From Rhodococcus rhodochrous (lineage in GTDB: Bacteria; Actinomycetota; Actinomycetes; Mycobacteriales; Mycobacteriaceae): a stretch of DNA of 64,000 nt. The first letter of the stretch is position 1, and each line of letters begins with the position of its first letter. Made by a program: the position numbers and the translations under genes. Below the pieces are notes generated by a model, which was given only the letters and a program-made list of their open reading frames with translations, made no database searches and was not told the origin of the DNA. The stretch is taken from NCBI RefSeq assembly GCF_014854695.1, contig NZ_CP027557.1:1488001-1552000 (forward strand), in the 5' to 3' direction. Shown here in pieces: positions 1-9,334 of this stretch.

Positions 1-1
1 C

Positions 2-613
2 GCTTCGATGAACCGCAATCTCGGCGACGAGAGCCGGATCGAACTGGTCCGACGCGCCGCGACCGCCGCCAACGAGGTCCTGCCCGGGAACGTCTCGGCC
101 GGCCTGTGGTTCTTCGGCGGCAGAGTGAGCGACTATGCCACCTTGCCGAACGACCGCGCCGAACCCTCGGGGGACTACATCATGGCGGCCCCGATCCGGC
201 GCTTCGATGCCGTGGTGGACGGCGGGACCCATCGCGACCGGCTCACCGCGCTCGTCGCGCAGATGGCCGGCACGGCCGACGAGACCACCGCGCTCTACGA
301 CACGATCCTCGCGGCCTTCCGGTACGTGCAGGACAGCTACGACCCGCGAGCGGCCAACAGTGTCGTCGTGGTGACCGATGGTGCCGACGACGGCTCCGAG
401 ATCTCGAAGGACGAACTGCTCGCCGTCCTCTCGAACGAGAACGATCCGTCCAGGCCGGTCCGGATCGTGACGATCGGACTCGGCGAGGACGTCGACACCA
501 CGACCCTCGAGCAGATCGCTGCGGCGACCGGAGGGGTGAACTACCGGACGAGCGATCCGCTCGACATCACCGAGCTCGTGCTCACTGCGCTGGCCGATCG
601 GACGGGTGGCTGA
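2..613 (+). CDS. VWA-domain protein, C-terminal part (5' end outside window)
   Basis: The reading frame is already open at the window edge, so only about the last 203 codons are present. They look like a von Willebrand factor A fold: a stretch starting with a Ser-Met pair (MIDAS-like edge), an internal VVVVTDGADDGS strand-turn typical of the fourth VWA strand, and a C-terminal VRIVTIGLGEDVD strand with a Gly-rich end. In actinobacteria such C-terminal VWA domains often follow a solute-binding-like domain in exported proteins, but that upstream part cannot be seen. The last 32 bp overlap the end of the convergent permease gene. The VWA assignment is fairly secure; the role is unknown. Confidence 0.75.
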   Translation, partial: ASMNRNLGDESRIELVRRAATAANEVLPGNVSAGLWFFGGRVSDYATLPNDRAEPSGDYIMAAPIRRFDAVVDGGTHRDRLTALVAQMAGTADETTALYDTILAAFRYVQDSYDPRAANSVVVVTDGADDGSEISKDELLAVLSNENDPSRPVRIVTIGLGEDVDTTTLEQIAAATGGVNYRTSDPLDITELVLTALADRTGG

Positions 614-1991
614 CGGCCGTCCTGTCGTGGGTGCGGTGCCAGATCAGGCCGAGCGCCGTGATGATCAGGAACAGCACGAAGGTCGACGCGAGCTGGACCC
701 GGGCCGCGCTGTCGGACAGCATCAGCACGATGAAGCCGATGAGCATCGCGAGCGTGAACCAGCTGAGATAGGGGAACAGCCACATGCGCAGGCGAATGGT
801 GCCCTCGCGCTCGAACTTGCGACGCAACCGCAGATGCGAGACGACGATGAACAGCCAGATCGCGATGAGCGCCGATCCGACGGCGTTGAGCAGGATCCCG
901 AGAATGGTGTCGGGCAGCAACCAGTTGAGCCATACGCTGACGAAGCCGAAGAACACCGAGACGAGCACCGCGTTGCGGGGCACTCCGTGGTGGGTGAGCT
1001 TGCTGAGCCAGGCCGGGCCGTCGCCGCCGCGCGCCAGCGAGTAGGCCATGCGGGAGGTGCCGTAGACGTTGGCGTTGAACGCCGACAGCAGCGCGATCAC
1101 CACGACGAGTTCCATGAAGCCGGACGCGTAGGGGAGGCCGGCGATGTCGAGCACCGAGACGAACGGGGACGTCTCGCCGCTCGCCGCGGTCCACGGCAGC
1201 ACGAGCACCATGATCGAGATCGACCCGAGGTAGAAGATCGAGATACGCCAGACGACGCTGCGCACGGCGGTCGCGATGGACCGTTCCGGGTCCTTCGATT
1301 CGGCCGCGGCGATCGTGACGATCTCGATGCCGCCGAACGCGAAGGCCACCGCGAGCAGGCCGGCCGCGATGCCGGCGATGCCGTTGGGCGCGAAACCGTC
1401 GCCGTCGCCGAGCAGGTGCGTGGTGCCGACGGGTTCGGTGCCGGGGAGCAGGCCGAACACGAGCAGGATACCGATCACCAGGAACCCGAGGATGACCGCG
1501 ACCTTCAGGGCCGCGAACCAGAACTCGAATTCACCGAAGTTGGCGACCCGCGCGAGGTTGACCACCGCGAAGAAGGTGACGAACACCAGCGCGACCACCC
1601 ATTGGGGTACGCCCGGTAGCCACGACTGCACGATCGCGGAGGCGCCGGTGATCTCGACACCGAGCACCATGATCAGCATGAACCAGTACAACCAACCCAT
1701 GCTGAATCCGGCCCAGCGGCCGATTCCGATGCGTGCGTAGTGGGAGAACGAACCGCTCACCGGCAGCGCGGCACCCATCTCGCCGAGCATGCGCATCACG
1801 AAGATGATCATCACGCCGGCGAGCAGGTACGACACGATGATGGCCGGACCGGCGGCGGCGATACCCACTCCGGAACCGAGGAACAGGCCCGCGCCGATGG
1901 CGGAGCCGAGTCCCATCATGGTCAGATGACGGACCTTCAGGCCGCTCCCGAGATGTTCGACCTCGGAAGCCGGCCGCTGGGTTTCACTCAC
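582..1991 (-). CDS. APC-family amino-acid permease
   Basis: A 469-aa integral membrane protein with about 12 hydrophobic segments. It should import an amino acid by proton symport across the cytoplasmic membrane. The N-terminal MMGLGSAIGAGLFLGSG segment (about residues 25-41) is the substrate-binding first helix of the GabP/ProY/AroP branch of the APC superfamily, and the GEMGAALPVSGSF segment is also typical. GTG start at 1991. It lies 36 bp after dapD on the same strand, so co-transcription with dapD is likely, though an amino-acid permease is not an obligate partner of lysine synthesis. The substrate cannot be told from sequence. The 3' end overlaps the convergent VWA gene by 32 bp. Confidence 0.9.
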   Translation of the reverse strand: MSETQRPASEVEHLGSGLKVRHLTMMGLGSAIGAGLFLGSGVGIAAAGPAIIVSYLLAGVMIIFVMRMLGEMGAALPVSGSFSHYARIGIGRWAGFSMGWLYWFMLIMVLGVEITGASAIVQSWLPGVPQWVVALVFVTFFAVVNLARVANFGEFEFWFAALKVAVILGFLVIGILLVFGLLPGTEPVGTTHLLGDGDGFAPNGIAGIAAGLLAVAFAFGGIEIVTIAAAESKDPERSIATAVRSVVWRISIFYLGSISIMVLVLPWTAASGETSPFVSVLDIAGLPYASGFMELVVVIALLSAFNANVYGTSRMAYSLARGGDGPAWLSKLTHHGVPRNAVLVSVFFGFVSVWLNWLLPDTILGILLNAVGSALIAIWLFIVVSHLRLRRKFEREGTIRLRMWLFPYLSWFTLAMLIGFIVLMLSDSAARVQLASTFVLFLIITALGLIWHRTHDRTAVSHPSDRPAQ

Positions 1992-2027
1992 AGTTTCTCG
2001 GTTCCGAATCTGTCGTGGGGTGCAGAG

Positions 2028-2981
2028 CTAGTCGTTGGCGTGCAGAGCCGCGTTCAGTTCGACTCCGCTGCCCTTGTTCGGCACGACCTCGACCGCGCCG
2101 CTCACCGAGTTGCGTCGCAGCAGGAGGTTGGACGCGCCGCTGAGGGTCGCGGCCTTGACGACGGTGCCGTCCGGGCCGGTGACCTTGGTGCCGGCGGTGA
2201 CGTACAGGCCGGCCTCGACGATGCAGTCGTCCCCGAGCGAGATGCCCACGCCCGCGTTCGCGCCGAGCAGGCAGCGCTTGCCGACGGAGATGACCTCCTT
2301 GCCACCACCGGAGAGGGTGCCCATGATCGAGGCGCCGCCACCGATGTCGGAACCGTCGTCGACGACGACACCCGCGGAGATGCGGCCCTCGACCATCGAG
2401 TTGCCGAGCGTGCCGGCGTTGAAGTTGACGAAGCCCTCGTGCATGACGGTGGTGCCGGACGCGAGGTGCGCGCCGAGGCGGACGCGGTCGGCGTCGGCGA
2501 TGCGGACACCGGCGGGAACGACGTAGTCGACCATGCGGGGGAACTTGTCGACACCGAAGACGGTCACCGGTCCGCGGATGCGCAGACGCGAGCGCACGGT
2601 CTCGAAGTTCTCGAGCGAGCACGGGCCGTAGTTGGTCCACACGACGTTCGCGAGCAGACCGAAGATGCCGTCGAGGTTGAGTCCGTGCGGCTGGACGAGA
2701 CGGTGCGACAGCAGGTGCAGGCGCAGGTAGGCGTCGTGAGTGTCGACGGGCGGCTTCGACAGGTCTGCGATATCGGTGCGCACCACGACCTGCTGGACCT
2801 CGCGCGCCTCGTCGTGACCGGCGAGCAGGGCGAGATCGGACGGGATGTCCGTACCCTCGAGTCGCGTGGTTCCGGTCTCGCTCGGCTCGCCGAGGGCGGG
2901 TGCCGGGTACCACGTGTCGAGGACGGTCCCGTCCTCCGTGATGTTCGCGATGCCTACTGCTGATGCTCCGTGTGCACTCAC
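2028..2981 (-). CDS. dapD: 2,3,4,5-tetrahydropyridine-2,6-dicarboxylate N-succinyltransferase
   Basis: A 317-aa cytosolic enzyme of the succinylase branch of lysine and meso-diaminopimelate synthesis. It transfers succinyl from succinyl-CoA to tetrahydrodipicolinate. The C-terminal half carries the imperfect hexapeptide repeats of a left-handed beta-helix (for example [20 protein letters not shown] followed by several I/V/L-G-x4 turns). The N-terminal region matches the long actinobacterial form of DapD, not the shorter proteobacterial one. GTG start at 2981. The gene is divergent from dapE across 98 bp, so two steps of one pathway share a promoter region. The same dapD-dapE arrangement exists in M. 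tuberculosis (Rv1201c-Rv1202). Confidence 0.95.
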   Translation of the reverse strand: MSAHGASAVGIANITEDGTVLDTWYPAPALGEPSETGTTRLEGTDIPSDLALLAGHDEAREVQQVVVRTDIADLSKPPVDTHDAYLRLHLLSHRLVQPHGLNLDGIFGLLANVVWTNYGPCSLENFETVRSRLRIRGPVTVFGVDKFPRMVDYVVPAGVRIADADRVRLGAHLASGTTVMHEGFVNFNAGTLGNSMVEGRISAGVVVDDGSDIGGGASIMGTLSGGGKEVISVGKRCLLGANAGVGISLGDDCIVEAGLYVTAGTKVTGPDGTVVKAATLSGASNLLLRRNSVSGAVEVVPNKGSGVELNAALHAND

Positions 2982-3079
2982 GGGTGAGAAGCGTACGCGA
3001 GGCGGTCCTGCGCCTGTGTCCCCCCTGAGAAAATCGTGTGCGGGGTCTGAGGGACGGACGCGTTTCGTATCGTGCAGGT
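2982..3079. promoter_or_regulatory. dapD-dapE divergent promoter region
   Basis: A 98-bp gap between two oppositely oriented genes of one pathway must hold both promoters. A TATCGT hexamer at about 3068-3073, just before the dapE start, could be a -10 element. I see no riboswitch-like fold. Confidence 0.45.
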
Positions 3080-4156
3080 ATGCCCGTACCGCAGCTGGAC
3101 CTGCACGCCGACCCCGTCGAACTGACCGCCGCGCTCGTCGACATCCCGAGCGTGTCGCAGGACGAGACGCTCATCGCCGACGCCGTGGAAGTGGCCCTGC
3201 GGGAGCAGACCGACGGCTTCGAGATCGTGCGCAACGGCAACTGTGTCCTGGCGCGGACGAACCGCGGGCTCGGCAGCCGCGTGATGCTCGCCGGCCACCT
3301 CGACACCGTCCCGATCGCCGACAACGTGCCGTCGCGGCGCGACGGCGACCTGCTGTGGGGCTGCGGCACCTCCGACATGAAGGCCGGCGACGCCGTCTTC
3401 CTGCACCTCGCAGCGACCGTCACCGATCCCGCTCACGACCTGACGATCGTGATGTACGACTGCGAGGAGATCGCGGCCGCGTACAACGGGCTCGGCCGGA
3501 TCGAGACCGAACTGCGCGACTGGCTCGACGCGGACGTCGCGATCCTCGGCGAACCTACCTCGGGTGAGATCGAGGCCGGTTGCCAGGGCACCCTGCGGGT
3601 GCGCATCACGACCGACGGCGTGCGGGCACATTCGGCGCGCTCCTGGCTCGGCGACAACGCGATCCACAAGCTCGCTCCCGTGCTCGACCGTCTGGCCCGC
3701 TACGAGGCACGGTCGGTCGACATCGACGGCTGTGTGTACCGGGAAGGACTGTCGGCCGTGCGCATCGAGGGCGGTGTCGCCGGGAACGTGGTGCCCGACG
3801 CCGCTGCGCTCGACGTGAACTTCCGGTTCGCCCCGGATCGCAGCCCCGACGACGCACTCGCGCACGTCCGCGAGGTCTTCGACGGTCTCGCGATCTCGAT
3901 GGAACTCACCGACATGTCGCCCGGCGCGCTGCCCGGACTGTCGAACCCGGCCGCGGCCGCGCTCGTCGAGGCCGCCGGCGGGAAGTTCCGGGCCAAGTAC
4001 GGCTGGACCGACGTCTCGCGGTTCGCCGCGCTGGGGATTCCGGCCGTCAACTACGGGCCGGGCGACCCGAACCTCGCGCACAAGCGCGACGAGCACGTCG
4101 AGGTCGGTCGGATCACCGAGGTGACCTCCGTTCTGCGCTCCTACCTCACCCGATAA
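3080..4156 (+). CDS. dapE: Succinyl-diaminopimelate desuccinylase
   Basis: A 358-aa M20-family metallopeptidase that removes succinate from N-succinyl-LL-diaminopimelate, two steps after DapD. Visible metal/catalytic residues are His73 and Asp75 in AGHLDTVP, Asp99 in GTSDMK, and the Glu129-Glu130 pair in YDCEE (Glu129 the likely base). The C-terminal [17 protein letters not shown] segment holds the last metal-ligand His. I chose the ATG at 3080 (MPVPQLDL), because an in-frame start 14 codons upstream has no family similarity. It begins a forward run of genes, with the first LOG gene starting one base after its stop. Cytosolic; feeds peptidoglycan and lysine. Confidence 0.95.
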   Translation: MPVPQLDLHADPVELTAALVDIPSVSQDETLIADAVEVALREQTDGFEIVRNGNCVLARTNRGLGSRVMLAGHLDTVPIADNVPSRRDGDLLWGCGTSDMKAGDAVFLHLAATVTDPAHDLTIVMYDCEEIAAAYNGLGRIETELRDWLDADVAILGEPTSGEIEAGCQGTLRVRITTDGVRAHSARSWLGDNAIHKLAPVLDRLARYEARSVDIDGCVYREGLSAVRIEGGVAGNVVPDAAALDVNFRFAPDRSPDDALAHVREVFDGLAISMELTDMSPGALPGLSNPAAAALVEAAGGKFRAKYGWTDVSRFAALGIPAVNYGPGDPNLAHKRDEHVEVGRITEVTSVLRSYLTR

Positions 4157-4157
4157 C

Positions 4158-4970
4158 GTGACCGCCATGTCCGGCGACAACTCCTCCTCCGAACGTGGCT
4201 CCCGGCGCGAGGTCGTGCACCAGGGTCCGGTGCAACTGCGTGGTTCTCTCGCCCGCGAGGCGACGACGATGGACCAGCGGCTGCTCGATCGCCGCGGCCC
4301 GTCCGACTGGGTGCACACCGATCCGTGGCGTGTACTGCGGATCCAGAGCGAGTTCGTCGAAGGCTTCGGTGCGCTCGCCGAGGTGCCCCGCGCCGTCACC
4401 GTCTTCGGATCGGCACGCACCCCGGCCGGTCACGAGGAGTACGAGATCGGCCGCGAGCTCGGCGCCGCACTCGTCCACGCCGGATACGCCGTCGTCACCG
4501 GTGGCGGCCCGGGCGCGATGGAGGCGGCCAACCGCGGTGCCAGCGAGGCCGGGGGACTGTCGATCGGACTGGGGATCGAGCTGCCCTTCGAGCAGGGCCT
4601 CAACGAGTGGGTCGATCTCGGACTGAACTTCCGGTACTTCTTCGCGCGCAAGACGATGTTCGTGAAGTACTCGCAGGCGTTCGTGTGCCTGCCCGGCGGT
4701 TTCGGGACGCTCGACGAGCTGTTCGAGGCACTGACCCTCGTGCAGACCCGCAAGATCACGCAGTTCCCCATCGTGCTGTTCGGTTCGGAGTACTGGAACG
4801 GCCTGGTGGGATGGTTGCGCGAGACCCTGGTCCGCGGCGGCAAGATCTCGCCCGCCGATCTCGACCTCCTCTTCGTCACCGACAGCGTCGAGGAGACGGT
4901 GGACATCATCCTCGAGGCGCATCGCGGCGAGGACGAGAACGAACTGTACGGAAACGGGAGTGGATGGTGA
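4158..4970 (+). CDS. LOG-family Rossmann-fold protein with N-terminal extension
   Basis: 270 aa. LOG proteins cleave nucleoside 5'-monophosphates such as cytokinin riboside monophosphate to base plus ribose phosphate. The signature is intact: GGGPG at 115-119, Arg164-Lys165, and PGGFGTLDE at 179-187 with the catalytic Glu. About 75 residues precede the Rossmann fold (Ser/Arg-rich, then WVHTDPWRVLRIQSEF), which the neighbouring LOG lacks. GTG at 4158 starts one base after the dapE stop; an ATG at 4167 is an equally reasonable start. The physiological substrate in bacteria is uncertain. It overlaps the next gene, another LOG protein, by 7 bp. Confidence 0.85.
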   Translation: MTAMSGDNSSSERGSRREVVHQGPVQLRGSLAREATTMDQRLLDRRGPSDWVHTDPWRVLRIQSEFVEGFGALAEVPRAVTVFGSARTPAGHEEYEIGRELGAALVHAGYAVVTGGGPGAMEAANRGASEAGGLSIGLGIELPFEQGLNEWVDLGLNFRYFFARKTMFVKYSQAFVCLPGGFGTLDELFEALTLVQTRKITQFPIVLFGSEYWNGLVGWLRETLVRGGKISPADLDLLFVTDSVEETVDIILEAHRGEDENELYGNGSGW

Positions 4971-5524
4971 CCGAAGCTCTGTCGGTCTGTGTGTACTGCG
5001 CGTCGGGCCCTGTCGACCAGAAGTTCCTCGAACTCGCCGCCGCGGTCGGCACCGAGATCGGCCGACGGGGCTGGCAGCTGGTCTCCGGCGGCGGCAACGT
5101 GTCGATGATGGGCGCGGTCGCCGACGCGGCCCGCGCGGCGGGGGCGCACACGATCGGGGTCATTCCCAAGGCGCTCGTGCACCGCGAGGTCGCGGACGTC
5201 GACGCCGACGAGCTGATCGTCACCGAGACGATGCGCGAGCGCAAACGCATCATGGAGGACCGCGCCGACGCCTTCCTGACCCTGCCCGGCGGCATCGGAA
5301 CCCTCGAGGAACTGTTCGAGACGTGGACCGCGGGGTATCTCGGTATGCATGACAAGCCGGTGGTCCTGCTCGATCCCACGGGGCACTTCGACGGCCTGCT
5401 CGGCTGGCTCGGATCGATGGTCGACACCGGTTTCGTCGCGCAACGCGCACTCGACGGTCTCGCGGTCACCACCGACCTCGCCGATGCGCTCGACCGGTGC
5501 GCTGCGCCGTACGCGGCGGTCTGA
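4964..5524 (+). CDS. LOG-family protein (cytokinin riboside 5'-monophosphate phosphoribohydrolase type)
   Basis: 186 aa, the standard length for LOG proteins and the apparent counterpart of M. tuberculosis Rv1205. Motifs are SGGGNVSMMG at 41-50, the RERK pair at 91-94 and PGGIGTLEE at 108-116, so it should be an active phosphoribohydrolase giving free adenine-type bases or cytokinins. In M. tuberculosis, cytokinin-derived aldehydes are linked to proteasome mutants and nitric-oxide sensitivity; that is family knowledge. The ATG at 4964 overlaps the stop of the preceding LOG gene, suggesting translational coupling. Confidence 0.9.
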   Translation: MVTEALSVCVYCASGPVDQKFLELAAAVGTEIGRRGWQLVSGGGNVSMMGAVADAARAAGAHTIGVIPKALVHREVADVDADELIVTETMRERKRIMEDRADAFLTLPGGIGTLEELFETWTAGYLGMHDKPVVLLDPTGHFDGLLGWLGSMVDTGFVAQRALDGLAVTTDLADALDRCAAPYAAV

Positions 5525-5636
5525 GGTGTTCCACTTCGGCGCGCGCTTATCTACTCTTCGGTAAGTTCGGGGGAACGCCATGGGTGTCGCCCGAGCGAGC
5601 CCGCCCGTCCCCGACGTCGCCGTGAGGAAATGTGTC

Positions 5637-7424
5637 GTGACCACTCGATCCGATCGAGACAATGCCCCCGTCGTGTCCCTGCCCGGACTCGTCTCGAAAC
5701 TGCCCCGGATGGCCCCCGATCTCCCCATCGTGTTGCGCGGAGCAGTCGGGATGACCCGGAAGCCGACCGCCCGCGAGACGATCGGGTCGGTCTTCCAGAA
5801 GCTCGCCGAGCGTCACCCGGAGCGGCCCTTCATCCGGTTCGAGGGCGCCACCATCGGGTACGGCGAGGCCAACGCTCGGGTCAACCGGTACGCAGCGGTG
5901 CTCGCCGATCGCGGTGTCGGCAAGGGCGACGTCGTCGGCATCCTCATGGGCAACCGGCCCGAGACCCTGCTGGTCGCGCTGGCCGCGGTCAAGCTCGGCG
6001 CGGCCGCCGGCATGCTCAACATCAACCAGCGTGGTGAGGTGCTCGAGCACAGCCTGTCGCTGCTCGACAGCGCCGCCCTCGTGATCGGGGAGGAGTGCGA
6101 GGAGGCCGTCGACTCCCTCGGCGGCGAACCGCAGGCCCGCACCGTGCTGCGCTTCGACGAACTCGACACCGCCGCCCGCGACGCCGACGCGTCGAATCCC
6201 GCCGTCACCGAGGACCTGCGGGCGTCCGAGACGGCCTACTACATCTTCACCTCCGGCACGACAGGACTGCCGAAGGCCAGCCGCATGACGCACTTCCGGT
6301 GGCTGAAGTCGATGTCGGGCCTCGGCAGTCTCGGTGTGCGCCTGCGCCGCACCGACGTCCTGTACTCCTGCCTGCCGCTCTACCACAACAACGCTCTGAC
6401 GGTCGCGTTGTCCTCGGTGCTCGCTGCCGGGGCCACCTTCGGGCTCGGCCGGAAGTTCTCGGCGTCCAACTTCTGGGACGACGCGGAGCGCAACGGCGCC
6501 ACGGCCTTCATCTACATCGGTGAGATCTGCCGCTACCTGCTCAACCAGCCGCCGCGGGAGGACGACGCCGATCACGGGATCCGCCTGGCCGTCGGCAACG
6601 GTCTGCGTGCCGAACTGTGGGACGAGTTCACCGAACGCTTCGGCATCGACCGCGTCGCGGAGTTCTACGGCGCCAGCGAATGCAACATCGCCTTCATCAA
6701 CGCGCTCGACCAGAAGCGCACCGCCGGCATCTGCCCGCTGCCCTACGCCGTCGTCGACTACGACCCCGATTCCGGGCAGGCGCGCCGCGGTGACGACGGC
6801 CGTCTGAAGAAGGTCGGCAAGGGCGAGGTCGGACTGCTCCTCGCGAAGGTCACCTCCCGCGCGCCCTTCGACGGATACACCGATCCCGAGGCCACCGAGA
6901 AGAAGCTGCTGCGCGACGCGTTCTCCGACGGCGACGTCTGGTTCGACACCGGCGATCTCGTCCGCGACCAGGGCTGGATGCACGTCGCGTTCGTCGACCG
7001 GCTCGGCGACACCTTCCGGTGGAAGGGCGAGAACGTCGCGACCACGCAGGTCGAGGCCGCGGTGTCGTCACACGAGACGGTCGCCGAGGTCGTCGTCTAC
7101 GGCGTCGAGGTCGACGGGGCCGACGGCCGCGCCGGGATGGCCGCGATCACCCTGAAGGAGGGCGCCGAGCTCGACGGAGCGGCGCTCGCGAAGTCGCTGC
7201 ACGACGCGTTGCCGGACTACGCGGTCCCGCTCTTCGTCCGCATCGTCGACGAGCTCGAGTACACGACGACCTTCAAGAGCCGGAAGGTCGATCTGCGCAA
7301 GCAGGGCTACTCCGAGACCGGTGAGGACGAGGTGTACGTGCTCGCGAGTCGCAGCGAGGGCTACCGGCCGATCTTCGACGGCTTCGTCGACGGCATCGCG
7401 CGGGGAGAATTGCCCGCTCGCTGA
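5637..7424 (+). CDS. fadD6: Fatty-acyl-CoA synthetase, FadD6/FATP type
   Basis: 595 aa with this start. An AMP-binding enzyme that activates long-chain fatty acids to acyl-CoA through an acyl-adenylate. The P-loop FTSGTTGLPKAS is at about 204-215, with a GxSE-like segment at AEFYGASECN, the DTGD motif, and GDTFRWKGENVATTQVE near the C-terminus. The pattern matches the very-long-chain FATP/FadD6 branch, and length and order agree with Rv1206. The GTG at 5637 is preceded by AGGA eight bases away. An ATG at 5580 has a GGGGG motif six bases away and would add 19 residues, so both starts are possible. Probably peripheral to the membrane. Confidence 0.9.
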   Translation: MTTRSDRDNAPVVSLPGLVSKLPRMAPDLPIVLRGAVGMTRKPTARETIGSVFQKLAERHPERPFIRFEGATIGYGEANARVNRYAAVLADRGVGKGDVVGILMGNRPETLLVALAAVKLGAAAGMLNINQRGEVLEHSLSLLDSAALVIGEECEEAVDSLGGEPQARTVLRFDELDTAARDADASNPAVTEDLRASETAYYIFTSGTTGLPKASRMTHFRWLKSMSGLGSLGVRLRRTDVLYSCLPLYHNNALTVALSSVLAAGATFGLGRKFSASNFWDDAERNGATAFIYIGEICRYLLNQPPREDDADHGIRLAVGNGLRAELWDEFTERFGIDRVAEFYGASECNIAFINALDQKRTAGICPLPYAVVDYDPDSGQARRGDDGRLKKVGKGEVGLLLAKVTSRAPFDGYTDPEATEKKLLRDAFSDGDVWFDTGDLVRDQGWMHVAFVDRLGDTFRWKGENVATTQVEAAVSSHETVAEVVVYGVEVDGADGRAGMAAITLKEGAELDGAALAKSLHDALPDYAVPLFVRIVDELEYTTTFKSRKVDLRKQGYSETGEDEVYVLASRSEGYRPIFDGFVDGIARGELPAR

Positions 7425-7442
7425 GCATGTCAGGATGGGATC

Positions 7443-8363
7443 ATGAGCGGCCCCGCGACCGATGTCGACGAGCAGACCCCCGTGACCCGTCCCGGTCCGG
7501 CACCGTCCACCCTGTGCGGGCGCCCCGTCGCCACCGACCGGGCGCTCGTGATGGCGATCGTCAACCGCACCCCGGACTCGTTCTACGACCGGGGAGCGAC
7601 CTTCGAGGACGACGCAGCGCTCGCCGCCGTCGACCGCGCGGTGGCCGAGGGTGCCGACCTCGTCGACATCGGCGGGGTGAAGGCCGGGCCGGGTGAGGTC
7701 GTCGACAGCGACGAGGAGATCCGGCGCGTCGTGCCGTTCGTCGCCGCCATCCGCGAGCGGTATCCGGATGTGCTCATCAGCGTCGACACCTGGCGCAGCG
7801 AGGTCGCGCGTCGCGCCGTGGGCGAGGGCGCCGATCTGATCAACGACACGTGGGCCGGTGCCGATCCCGAGCTCGTCGCGGTCGCCGCCGAGCTCGGGGC
7901 CGGCATCGTCTGCTCCCACACCGGCGGTGCCGTCCCGCGCACCCGGCCGCACCGTGTGCGGTACACCGACATCGTCGGGGAGGTGGTCGCGGAGGTCGTC
8001 GCCGCCGCGGACGCCGCCGCCCGCGCCGGCGTTGCGAGCGACTCGATCCTCATCGATCCGACCCACGATTTCGGAAAGAACACCCATCACGGACTCGCTC
8101 TGTTGCGGCACGTGGACGTTCTTGTAAAAACCGGGTGGCCTGTGCTTATGGCGCTGAGCAACAAGGACTTCGTGGGGGAGACTCTGGGAGTCGAACTCGC
8201 CGACCGGTTGGAGGGCACATTGGCAGCGACAGCTCTGGCCGCAGCGGCCGGCGCACGGATGTTCCGGGTACACGAGGTGGCAGCCACACGTCGGGTGGTC
8301 GACATGGTCGCGGCGATCGCGGGCACACGCCCGCCGGCGCGCACGGTGAGGGGGTTGGCATGA
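7443..8363 (+). CDS. folP2: FolP2-like dihydropteroate synthase paralogue
   Basis: 306 aa with the TIM-barrel order of dihydropteroate synthase, but with departures at the catalytic loops. Loop 1 reads MAIVNRTPDSFYDRG. The usual DIGGESTRPG loop is DIGGVKAGPGE, losing the Thr-Arg pair that handles p-aminobenzoate and pyrophosphate. The SRK motif is SNK. The final RVHDV is RVHEV. The M. tuberculosis homologue FolP2 (Rv1207) is reported to lack DHPS activity, which fits. ATG at 7443. The stop overlaps the gpgS start by 4 bp (ATGA), so the two are translationally coupled and a role linked to glucosylglycerate or lipid sugar metabolism is a reasonable guess. A functional folP1 should exist elsewhere. 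Confidence 0.85.
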   Translation: MSGPATDVDEQTPVTRPGPAPSTLCGRPVATDRALVMAIVNRTPDSFYDRGATFEDDAALAAVDRAVAEGADLVDIGGVKAGPGEVVDSDEEIRRVVPFVAAIRERYPDVLISVDTWRSEVARRAVGEGADLINDTWAGADPELVAVAAELGAGIVCSHTGGAVPRTRPHRVRYTDIVGEVVAEVVAAADAAARAGVASDSILIDPTHDFGKNTHHGLALLRHVDVLVKTGWPVLMALSNKDFVGETLGVELADRLEGTLAATALAAAAGARMFRVHEVAATRRVVDMVAAIAGTRPPARTVRGLA

Positions 8364-9277
8364 GTGCACCTGTACGCACGTGGAACGAGGCCAACAGCTG
8401 GGATCGGCCCGCCTGGGCGATCGACGAGCTGATCGCGGCCAAGGCCGGCCGCACGGTGACCGTGGTGTTGCCCGCCCTCAACGAGGAGGAGACCGTCGCG
8501 GGAGTGATCGACACGATCCACCCGCTGCTCGGCGGTCTCGTGGACGAATTGGTGGTCCTCGATTCGGGTTCCACCGACGAAACCGCCTCCCGGGCGCGGG
8601 CGGCGGGTGCCCGCGTCATGTCCAGGGAGGAGGCGGTACCGGGCATCGAACCGGTCCCGGGCAAGGGCGAGGTGCTGTGGCGGTCGCTCGCCGCGACCTC
8701 CGGCGACCTCATCGCCTTCGTCGACTCCGATCTGATCGATCCCGATCCGGCCTTCGTGCCGAAACTGCTCGGGCCCCTGCTGCTCGGCGACGGTGTGCAC
8801 CTCGTCAAGGGGTACTACCGGCGTCCCCTGCGCACCGGTGGTGGCGAGGACGCCCACGGTGGTGGCCGCGTCACCGAGCTCGTCGCACGGCCGCTGCTCG
8901 CAGCACTGCGACCGGAGCTGACCTGTGTGCTGCAACCGCTCGGCGGTGAGTACGCGGGCACGCGGGAACTGCTCGAATCGGTTCCGTTCGCACCGGGTTA
9001 CGGGGTGGAGATCGGGTTGCTGCTCGACACCTACGACCGGTTCGGTCTCCACGCGATCGCGCAGGTCAACCTCGGGGTCCGCAAGCACCGCAACCGGCCG
9101 CTGTCCGAACTCGGGGCGATGAGCCGGCAGATCGTGGGCACGATGCTCTCGCGATGCGGGATCCCCGATTCGGGGGCGCCGCTCACCCAGTTCCTGGTGG
9201 AGGGCGACGCCTTCGTCCCGTTCGACACCTCCGTCGATCTCACCGACCGGCCACCGATGGTGACGGTCACCGGCTGA
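8360..9277 (+). CDS. gpgS: Glucosyl-3-phosphoglycerate synthase
   Basis: 305 aa, GT-A fold, family GT81. It transfers glucose from UDP-glucose to 3-phosphoglycerate, the first step to glucosylglycerate and to the methylglucose lipopolysaccharides that modulate fatty-acid synthesis in mycolata. Visible are the nucleotide-binding start TVVLPALNEEETV (33-45), the DSGSTDET turn and the metal-binding Asp-Ser-Asp at 122-124 in AFVDSDLIDPD. ATG at 8360 overlaps the folP2 stop. A GC-rich hairpin terminates the transcript just after the stop. Order matches Rv1208. Cytosolic. Confidence 0.95.
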   Translation: MSAPVRTWNEANSWDRPAWAIDELIAAKAGRTVTVVLPALNEEETVAGVIDTIHPLLGGLVDELVVLDSGSTDETASRARAAGARVMSREEAVPGIEPVPGKGEVLWRSLAATSGDLIAFVDSDLIDPDPAFVPKLLGPLLLGDGVHLVKGYYRRPLRTGGGEDAHGGGRVTELVARPLLAALRPELTCVLQPLGGEYAGTRELLESVPFAPGYGVEIGLLLDTYDRFGLHAIAQVNLGVRKHRNRPLSELGAMSRQIVGTMLSRCGIPDSGAPLTQFLVEGDAFVPFDTSVDLTDRPPMVTVTG

Positions 9278-9284
9278 ACCGGCC

Positions 9285-9314
9285 GTCCGGCACCGGCCCC
9301 GGCCGGTGTCGGAC
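9285..9314 (+). terminator. Hairpin terminator after gpgS
   Basis: A 14-bp stem (9285-9298 with 9301-9314, one wobble pair) and a 2-base turn, beginning 8 bp after the gpgS stop. No clear T-run follows. It separates gpgS from the next gene, which starts at 9335. Confidence 0.7.
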
Positions 9315-9334
9315 GCTCGTGCCAAGATCGGAGC

